From: Streptomyces sp. ISL-11
Lineage (GTDB): Bacteria; Actinomycetota; Actinomycetes; Streptomycetales; Streptomycetaceae
Direction: 5' to 3'
DNA: 64,000 bases
Assembly (NCBI RefSeq): GCF_018614525.1
Contig: NZ_JAGGOL010000029.1
Location: 1-64,000, forward strand
Shown here one piece after another: positions 57,302-64,000 of the stretch. The position numbers were made by a program, and so were the translations under genes. Each line of letters begins with the position of its first letter. The first letter of the stretch is position 1. Under the pieces are notes generated by a model. It searched no databases. It had not been told where the DNA came from and worked only from the letters and a program-made list of their open reading frames with translations.

Positions 57302-57430
57302 ACAACAGGTGCGTCACGTCCCTCCCGGCGGGGTCCGGTCAAGCCAAGGCCAGAGCCGATTTGATTAGGAGGGTGGCAGCGCCGGTAACCTGAATCATTC
57401 GCTGTTCGTCGTCGCAATGAAGAGAGCACC

Positions 57431-58813
<1,383 letters not shown>

Positions 58814-58832
58814 CGCTTCTTCGTTCCTCGGC

Positions 58833-58871
58833 CGAAGGCCCCGGTCCCTGCTCTGCGGGCCGGGGCCTTCG
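58833..58871. terminator. Terminator between glyS and the Uma2 gene
   Basis: Perfect 12-bp stem cgaaggccccgg (58833-58844) / ccggggccttcg (58860-58871), loop 15. Lies between two convergent genes, 20 bp after the glyS stop. Confidence 0.85.
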
Positions 58872-58888
58872 GGCTGTTCCGGGGAGGG

Positions 58889-59506
58889 TCAGGAATCCCA
58901 GCCGGCGGTGTCGAGCTCGCACTCGAAGGGCACCGGGATCCGGACCTTCTCGCCGAACTTGATCTGTGTGTGAGTCCGGTAGCCCTTGCTGGACGGGGAC
59001 GAATAGACGGTGACGGTGGTCTCGTCCATGTCGACGAGCACATATACGGGTACCTCGGCCCTGCCGTAGACCTCGACCTTCTCCCGGCGGTCGAAGTCCG
59101 CGGTCGAGGGGGACGTCAGCTCGCCGACCAGGGACAAGGCTTCCCCCGGCAGATGGATGCTGTCGACGTTCGTCAGGGCCTCGTCGGAGACGTGGATGTC
59201 CGGGCCGTAACTGCGCTCGTGTCCTGGAAAGAGGAAGAGGCACGGAGAGGTGTCGATCTCGTGGCCCTCGGGCAGATGCGGGCGGAGCTGGCGCACCAGG
59301 CTGCGCATGATGCGCAGGTACAAGCCTTTTGACCACGGTGACACGACGATGTTCCCCCCGATGATCTCCGTGCGGTAGCCGTCCGGGAGATCAGCGTCGA
59401 TCTGTTCGAGAAGGTTGCACATTTCCTCGAAAGCCGTCGGCTCCGAGGTGCGGCTTATCGCCGGCGGCGGTGTCGTGCGAGGCGGTGTCTCGACCATGGT
59501 TGCCAT
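58889..59506 (-). CDS. Uma2-family (DUF820) putative endonuclease
   Basis: 205 aa from ATG 59506, with AGGAAGGAG upstream. PD-(D/E)XK-like fold of the DUF820 family: YRTEIIGGNIVVSPWSKGLY, SYGPDIHVSDEAL (active-site Asp), LSLVGELTSPSTADFDRREK (Glu-x-x-Ser-Pro-Ser), VEVYGRAEVPVYVLVDMDET. Very common in Streptomyces in many copies; the biological role is unclear. Confidence 0.92.
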   Translation of the reverse strand: MATMVETPPRTTPPPAISRTSEPTAFEEMCNLLEQIDADLPDGYRTEIIGGNIVVSPWSKGLYLRIMRSLVRQLRPHLPEGHEIDTSPCLFLFPGHERSYGPDIHVSDEALTNVDSIHLPGEALSLVGELTSPSTADFDRREKVEVYGRAEVPVYVLVDMDETTVTVYSSPSSKGYRTHTQIKFGEKVRIPVPFECELDTAGWDS

Positions 59507-59588
59507 GATGCTCCTTCCTGTCCGCTCGGGCAGTCGGACACTCAACGTATCGACGGCCACCGACAGGCACGGTCCAGTCGTCCGGGCG

Positions 59589-60017
59589 TCACCCCCGTGA
59601 GCGGTTCTCGCGCGCGTGTACGGCAATCGCCCCGCACACCCCCGCCAGCGGCAGCTCCACCCCCGCCATCACCAGCGCGGATGCGAAATCCGCCCCCGGA
59701 GCCGCCGTCACCGTGTCGAACCAGGCGTCCACCACGAGCAGCGTCGCCGTCGCGGTGGCCGCCACCGCGCGGCGGGGGTCGTGGCGGAGGGCCAGCAGGC
59801 CCGTGGTGACCAGGCCCGCCGCCTCCAGGGCGTCGAGGCCGACCCAGGCCAGCGGCCAGTGCACGGCGGTGGCCGTCGGCGGCAGGCCGGTGGCGAGGAC
59901 GTACAGCCAGGGGACGAGGGCCAGTCCGGAGCCGATCAGCGCGTAGCCCAGCAGGCGGCGGTGCCTCGCGCGCGGCGCGGCGGTGCGAATGGGCAGCGTG
60001 ATGACATCGGCGGTCAT
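59589..60017 (-). CDS. Small membrane protein
   Basis: 142 aa from ATG 60017 (GAGGAGAAG 7 nt upstream; ATG 60056 in frame). Four predicted helices: LLGYALIGSGLALVPWLYVL, WPLAWVGLDALEAAGLVTTG, AVAATATATLLVVDAWFDTV, ALVMAGVELPLAGVCGAIAV. No family recognised. Divergent from the sensor kinase gene; a link to it is only positional. Confidence 0.8.
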   Translation of the reverse strand: MTADVITLPIRTAAPRARHRRLLGYALIGSGLALVPWLYVLATGLPPTATAVHWPLAWVGLDALEAAGLVTTGLLALRHDPRRAVAATATATLLVVDAWFDTVTAAPGADFASALVMAGVELPLAGVCGAIAVHARENRSRG

Positions 60018-60189
60018 GGCGGACTTCTCCTCGGCGGTGTCCTGGCTTCCCCTCATGACCTCCAGCCTTCCGGGCCGGGCGCTCAACGTCAGTAACGCTG
60101 CTGTCCGTCCCGGGGTGGCACTGGTTGCACCCCTGGGACGGGCAGCAGCGCCATGGTCCGGCCCTGACCTGCGGCCTTACCGTTCTCGC

Positions 60190-61452
60190 ATGGTTATTGC
60201 CCCTGCGCTGCGCACCGCTCTCCAACCCCTGTCGCGTGCGCGGCGCCCCAGCGCCTGCCTGGCCGTCGGCGCGCTCCTCCACCTTCCGGCGCTGCTGATC
60301 CTGGCGACGCCGTGGCTCGCGTACGACGTGAGCTCGGTGCCGGAGATCCTGCTGTCGGTGTGCTGGCCGCTCTGCGTGATCGCGCTGCTGACGCCCGCCC
60401 TCACCGCGCTCCAGCGGGCCCGCTTCCGGTGGGTGGGTGTGGACATACCGCGGCCGGCCGGCCCCGCCACCGGCGGTGCGTCACGGCGTGAGCGGGTCGA
60501 GGCCCGGCTGCGCGCCTGGTATCCGGGGCGGCAGATCCGCTACCACCTGCTGCTCGCCCCCGCCGTCGCCGCCGCCGGTCTGCTGACCCTCGTCACCGGC
60601 CCTGTCGCCCTCGCGGCCGCGACGATCTACGTCTGGATCTGGGCGGTGCCGGTGGACGTGCGCCTGGCCCAAGCCGGTTACACCACGACCGCCGCGTACG
60701 TCACCGCCGCCGGGCTCGCCACCCTCTACGGCGGGGCGCGGCTGTGCGGCACGCTGGTCCGGATCGACGCCGAGCGCGCCGCGGCCCTGCTCGGGCCCAG
60801 CCCGGAGGAGCTGCTGGCGGCCCGCGTGGCCGAAGTCACCGAGTCACGCGCGGGCGTCGTCGACGCCGCCGACGCCGAGCGCCGCCGCATCGAGCGCGAC
60901 CTGCACGACGGCGCGCAGCAGCGCCTGGTGTCGATGGCGGTGAACCTGGGCCTGGCGAAGATCACCCTCAAGGACATCCCCGACGACGCGCGGAAGGTCA
61001 TCGACGAGGCGCACCGCGAGGCGAAGGAGGCCATCAGCGAGTTGAGCAGCCTTGTGCGGGGCCTGCACCCGGCCGTGCTGGAGGACAGGGGGCTGGACGC
61101 CGCGCTGTCCGGCATCGCGGAACGCGCGCCGCTGCCGGTCCGGCTGAAGGTCGACCTGGCGTCGCGGCCGTCCCCCACCATCGAGGCCGTGGCCTACTTC
61201 GTGGTCTCCGAGGCGCTCGCGAACGTGGTCAAGCACGCCCAGGCGTCGAGGGCCGACGTCTCGGTCGAGCGGTTCGGGGGGATACTTCTCGTCGTCGTCT
61301 CCGACGACGGCGTGGGCGGGGCCGACCCTTCGGGCGGCACCGGGCTGGCGGGTCTCGCCAAGCGCGTCGCGTCGGTCGACGGCACGTTCTCGTTCAGCAG
61401 CCCCGTGGGGGGCCCGACCGTCGTGACCGTGGAGCTGCCGTGCGCGCTGTGA
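60190..61452 (+). CDS. Sensor histidine kinase (NarL/DesK-type)
   Basis: 420 aa from ATG 60190 (MVIAPALRTALQPLSRARRP). About four to six membrane helices, then HisKA_3 (RRRIERDLHDGAQQRLVSMA, His is the phosphosite) and HATPase (VVSEALANVVKHAQA, DDGVGGADPSGGTGLAGLA). No PAS or HAMP domain seen. The frame overlaps the response-regulator gene by 13 bases. Confidence 0.93.
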   Translation: MVIAPALRTALQPLSRARRPSACLAVGALLHLPALLILATPWLAYDVSSVPEILLSVCWPLCVIALLTPALTALQRARFRWVGVDIPRPAGPATGGASRRERVEARLRAWYPGRQIRYHLLLAPAVAAAGLLTLVTGPVALAAATIYVWIWAVPVDVRLAQAGYTTTAAYVTAAGLATLYGGARLCGTLVRIDAERAAALLGPSPEELLAARVAEVTESRAGVVDAADAERRRIERDLHDGAQQRLVSMAVNLGLAKITLKDIPDDARKVIDEAHREAKEAISELSSLVRGLHPAVLEDRGLDAALSGIAERAPLPVRLKVDLASRPSPTIEAVAYFVVSEALANVVKHAQASRADVSVERFGGILLVVVSDDGVGGADPSGGTGLAGLAKRVASVDGTFSFSSPVGGPTVVTVELPCAL

Positions 61453-62084
61453 TCGCCGAGGATTCCGTCCTGCTCAGGATCGGCCTGGTGAAGGTCCTGG
61501 AGACGGCCGGGTTCGACGTGGTCGCGGAAGTCGGCGACGCGGAAGCGCTGTTGACGGCGATGGAGGAACACCGCCCGGACCTCGCCGTCCTCGACGTCCG
61601 CATGCCGCCGGGCTTCACCGACGAGGGCGTACGAGCTGCCCTCGTCGTCCGCGAGCAGTGGCCGGACACGGCGGTGCTGCTGCTCTCCCAGTACGTGGAG
61701 GAGCGGTACGCCGCCGACCTGCTGTCCGGCGACACCCGGGGCGTCGGCTATCTGCTCAAGGAACGCGTCGCGGACGTCGAGGAGTTCATCGACGCCTTGC
61801 GACGCGTCGCCGCCGGCGGCACGGCCCTCGACCCGCAGGTCGTCTCCCAGCTGCTGCTCCGCCGCCACAGCGACCCCCTGGACCGGCTGACGCGCAGGGA
61901 GCGGGAGGTCTTGGAGCTGATGGCGGGCGGGCGCTCGAACGCGGGAATCGCGGCGCAGCTGGTGGTGAGCGAGTCCGCCGTCGCCAAGCACATCAACAGC
62001 ATCCTGGCGAAGCTGGACCTGCCGAAGGCCGACGCGGATCACCGGCGGGTACTGGCTGTGCTGCGGTTCCTGGGCGTGGGATAG
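61440..62084 (+). CDS. Response regulator (NarL family)
   Basis: 214 aa from GTG 61440 (GTG 61449 in frame). Receiver: VIAEDSVLLRIGLVKVLETA, phosphosite Asp in VLDVRMPPGF, LLLSQYVEERY, Lys in YLLKERVADVEEF. LuxR-type HTH: LTRREREVLELMAGGRSNAG, IAAQLVVSESAVAKHINSIL. Partner of the upstream kinase. Confidence 0.95.
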   Translation: MRAVIAEDSVLLRIGLVKVLETAGFDVVAEVGDAEALLTAMEEHRPDLAVLDVRMPPGFTDEGVRAALVVREQWPDTAVLLLSQYVEERYAADLLSGDTRGVGYLLKERVADVEEFIDALRRVAAGGTALDPQVVSQLLLRRHSDPLDRLTRREREVLELMAGGRSNAGIAAQLVVSESAVAKHINSILAKLDLPKADADHRRVLAVLRFLGVG

Positions 62085-62123
62085 GGAGCGGCCGGGGCGC
62101 CCGGGGTGCTCTAGTCTGCCGTC

Positions 62124-62786
62124 ATGATTCGCGCAGTGGTGTTCGATGTGGGCGAGTGCCTCGTGGACGAGACCCGCGAGTACGGGACGTGGGCCGACTG
62201 GCTGGGCGTGCCGCGGCACACCTTCGCCGCGATGTTCGGTGCGGTGATCGCGCAGGGGCGCGACTACCGCGAGACCTTCCAGGAGTTCCGGCCGGGTTTC
62301 GACCTCGGCGAGCAGCGCGCGGCCCGCGCTGCGGCCGGGCAGCCCGAATGGTTCGGCGAGGACGATCTCTACCCGGACGTGCGGCCTGCTCTGAGGGAGC
62401 TCCGGGAGGCGGGCCTATGGCTGGGCATCGCCGGAAATCAGACCGTCTGGGCCGGTGGTCTGCTCCGTGAGCTGTTCGCGGGCGACGTGGACCTCATCGG
62501 GACCAGCGACGACTGGGGCGCGTCCAAGCCGGACCCGGAGTTCTTCGTCCGGGTCGCCGAGGTCGTGCCGTTCCGGCCGGAAGAGATCCTTTACGTCGGC
62601 GACCGCGTCGACAACGACATCAGGCCCGCGGCCTCCGCGCGCATGCACACGGCACTCGTCCGACGCGGCCCGTGGGCGACGATCCAGTGGCAGACGCCGG
62701 ATGCGCAGAGCGTTCCCACGTTCCGGGTCGAAAGTCTGACGGAACTTGTGGAACGTATCGCGAAGTTCAACGCCGAAGCGCGCTGA
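62124..62786 (+). CDS. HAD-superfamily hydrolase (HAD-IA)
   Basis: 220 aa. Motif I VVFDVGECLVDETREYGTWA, motif II LGIAGNQ, Lys in DWGASKPDPEFFVRVAE, motif IV ILYVGDRVDNDIRPAASARM. Position +2 after the nucleophile Asp is Gly (DxG), as in YihX-like members, so the general acid may differ. Likely a small-molecule phosphatase. Its end overlaps the next convergent gene by 20 bp. Confidence 0.92.
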   Translation: MIRAVVFDVGECLVDETREYGTWADWLGVPRHTFAAMFGAVIAQGRDYRETFQEFRPGFDLGEQRAARAAAGQPEWFGEDDLYPDVRPALRELREAGLWLGIAGNQTVWAGGLLRELFAGDVDLIGTSDDWGASKPDPEFFVRVAEVVPFRPEEILYVGDRVDNDIRPAASARMHTALVRRGPWATIQWQTPDAQSVPTFRVESLTELVERIAKFNAEAR

Positions 62787-64000
62787 CGGTCGTTCCCCAG
62801 GAGTACAGCCGGTCGTCAAGGTCTCGTACACACGGCTCGTGCTGCCAGGCCGCGAGCGATCGACGTACGTCCCGGACCCGGTCCATGCCCGTTGCGTACC
62901 AGGTTGTTCCGAGTTGTTCGAGGGCTTGGCACGCGTACGCGCATGCCTTCTCCGGATCGCCCGCGGCTGCCTCGACTGCCGCGAGGTCGCCGAGGATCAC
63001 CGTGCGCTGCTTGCCGGATTCGGCAGGCAACTGATCGAGTGCCGATTGCAGTGTCTCCCGGGCCTGCGGAAGATGCCCCGCCTTCAGTTGGGTATTGCCC
63101 TTGAACGCGGCGAGTCGTGTCGCATCGAACCAGTCCATCCATGGAGGTGACGCGCCCTCGGATCCGTTCGCCAGCACATCCTCGCCATGCCTGATCAAGT
63201 GGAGCGCTGTGCGCAGATTGCCGCACCGCGTTTGGCATTCCGCCTCGACGGCGTCCAGCCATGCCCAGAACTCCGCCGACGCCGGGCCACGGCGAGCGTA
63301 GGCGCGAGCGGCTACGAGGCGCTCGACCGCGTCGTCTCTACGCCCGGCCCAGCCGGGAATGAACGCGGTGTGCGCGAGGACGGCGCTGCCCAGAAGAGAA
63401 TCGTCCGCCTCACCGGCGGCTTGCAGCGCACGCAGTAGCGTCTCGCCTGCCCGATCCGCTTGCCTCAGGTCGAAGAACTCGATACGCCCTGCGAGTAGGT
63501 AGCTCTCCGCGAGGGCTGCGGCGATAACGGCTCGACTTCCGCCGACTGTCTCCGAGAGGAGTGCGCACCCCAGACGGGCATGGCCGAGCACTGCCGGGTG
63601 CAGGGTGGCCGGGGCCACTGACCAGTACAGACGTCGGTGTGCCCGGGTGACATCGGCGAAGTCCTGGCCGACGCGGACCGGTTTGAGGCAGCTCGTCGTT
63701 CCGGAGGGCACGGGCGTCAAGGCTGCCGCAGTCGTCGTGCCGTTGACGGGATCGAGGCACATGGGGTCTGGCGGCCGGTTTTCGGACTGCCCCCACGGCG
63801 GGGTGAAACCCAGCTCCTCCAGGGGCTGACGGAGCAGATGCACGAGGACACGGCCGACGTCCGGGTGAGGCCAGGGTGGAGCGGCTGATTCCCAGCGCCG
63901 CACCTGACGTACACCTGCCGTCACACCTCGCATCCCCAGCTTGGGCGCGGACCGACCGATGGCATCTGCCAGCGCCTGCTGCGACGCGAAACCGGCAGCC
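62767..64000 (-). CDS. Helix-turn-helix regulator with TPR-like helices (partial at window end)
   Basis: The minus-strand frame is open to base 64000, so the true start lies outside; the ATG at 63933 is internal. It begins AGFASQQALADAIGRSAPKL, then GVRQVRRWESAAPPWP, an XRE/HTH-like lead. A long helical part with TPR-like pairs follows (AALAESYLLAGRIEFFDLRQ, LRALQAAGEADDSLLGSAVL, KAGHLPQARETLQSALDQLP, GDPEKACAYACQALEQLG). This is the common Streptomyces regulator class with an XRE head and tetratricopeptide tail. The 3' end overlaps the convergent HAD gene. Confidence 0.83.
   Translation of the reverse strand, partial: AAGFASQQALADAIGRSAPKLGMRGVTAGVRQVRRWESAAPPWPHPDVGRVLVHLLRQPLEELGFTPPWGQSENRPPDPMCLDPVNGTTTAAALTPVPSGTTSCLKPVRVGQDFADVTRAHRRLYWSVAPATLHPAVLGHARLGCALLSETVGGSRAVIAAALAESYLLAGRIEFFDLRQADRAGETLLRALQAAGEADDSLLGSAVLAHTAFIPGWAGRRDDAVERLVAARAYARRGPASAEFWAWLDAVEAECQTRCGNLRTALHLIRHGEDVLANGSEGASPPWMDWFDATRLAAFKGNTQLKAGHLPQARETLQSALDQLPAESGKQRTVILGDLAAVEAAAGDPEKACAYACQALEQLGTTWYATGMDRVRDVRRSLAAWQHEPCVRDLDDRLYSWGTTVSALRR

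Noticed and set aside
56274..57317. 617-aa frame joining ZnuC to sequence over znuA
   Set aside because: The part over znuA is an out-of-frame shadow; ZnuC starts at 56273 and ZnuA has its own frame with a lipobox.
57302..57430. T-box or other riboswitch upstream of glyS
   Set aside because: No T-box sequence (TGGNACCGCG-like) or specifier stem was found.

Overview
This window is high-GC actinomycete DNA, almost certainly a Streptomyces chromosome. Its GC is about 70 percent, GTG/TTG starts and ATGA overlaps are frequent, and the housekeeping gene runs are ones familiar from Streptomyces: holA-rpsT-lepA, hrcA-dnaJ2-rsmE, phoH-ybeY-CNNM-era, leuA, recO-uppS, zur-znuABC and glyS. Most of it is conserved core chromosome with accessory genes between the runs.

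Layout. 1-15,960 is mainly core: the end of comEC, an arylamine N-acetyltransferase, holA, rpsT, lepA, a fatty-acyl-CoA ligase, hemW, a DUF3097 gene, an MBL hydrolase, the CIRCE-controlled hrcA-dnaJ2 pair, a nitronate monooxygenase with a repeat tail, and rsmE. 16,070-17,314 holds a LuxR-type regulator and a small membrane protein.

17,400-26,520 is the accessory highlight. A small WXG100-like gene is translationally coupled to a 1432-residue RHS/YD-repeat polymorphic toxin. Its exchangeable tip looks like a mono-ADP-ribosyltransferase. A candidate immunity gene (TTG start overlapping the toxin stop) follows, and then a low-GC tail of immunity-like genes and pseudogenes. A degenerate second copy of an [immunity-like gene / DUF397 / XRE 3' end] block lies at 22,521-23,190. 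The intact copy lies at 24,176-26,520. This pair of copies marks a past duplication or tip exchange.

26,750-38,540 is mixed accessory sequence: an anti-sigma-like ATPase, a racemase, a secreted ricin-type lectin, a DUF1266 protein, a lipoprotein, an AAA+ ATPase/TPR pair, a HIT protein and RNase Z, a secreted HAD phosphatase, and divergent GH4 and PfkB sugar genes. 38,700-45,940 is the phoH-ybeY-CNNM run, an MFS/XRE divergent pair and the cdd-like/era group. 46,120-49,630 has an emfourin/M4-protease pair and leuA with a leucine-rich leader peptide. 49,800-58,810 holds a TerB-like gene, a 232-bp MITE-like element, recO with a duplicated 5' end, uppS, zur, znuCBA with tandem Zur-box-like sites, and glyS. 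The end carries a Uma2 gene, a two-component system, a HAD hydrolase and a regulator cut by the window edge.

I found no tRNA, rRNA, CRISPR array or intact insertion sequence. Database identities are from recognition of motifs, not from a search.
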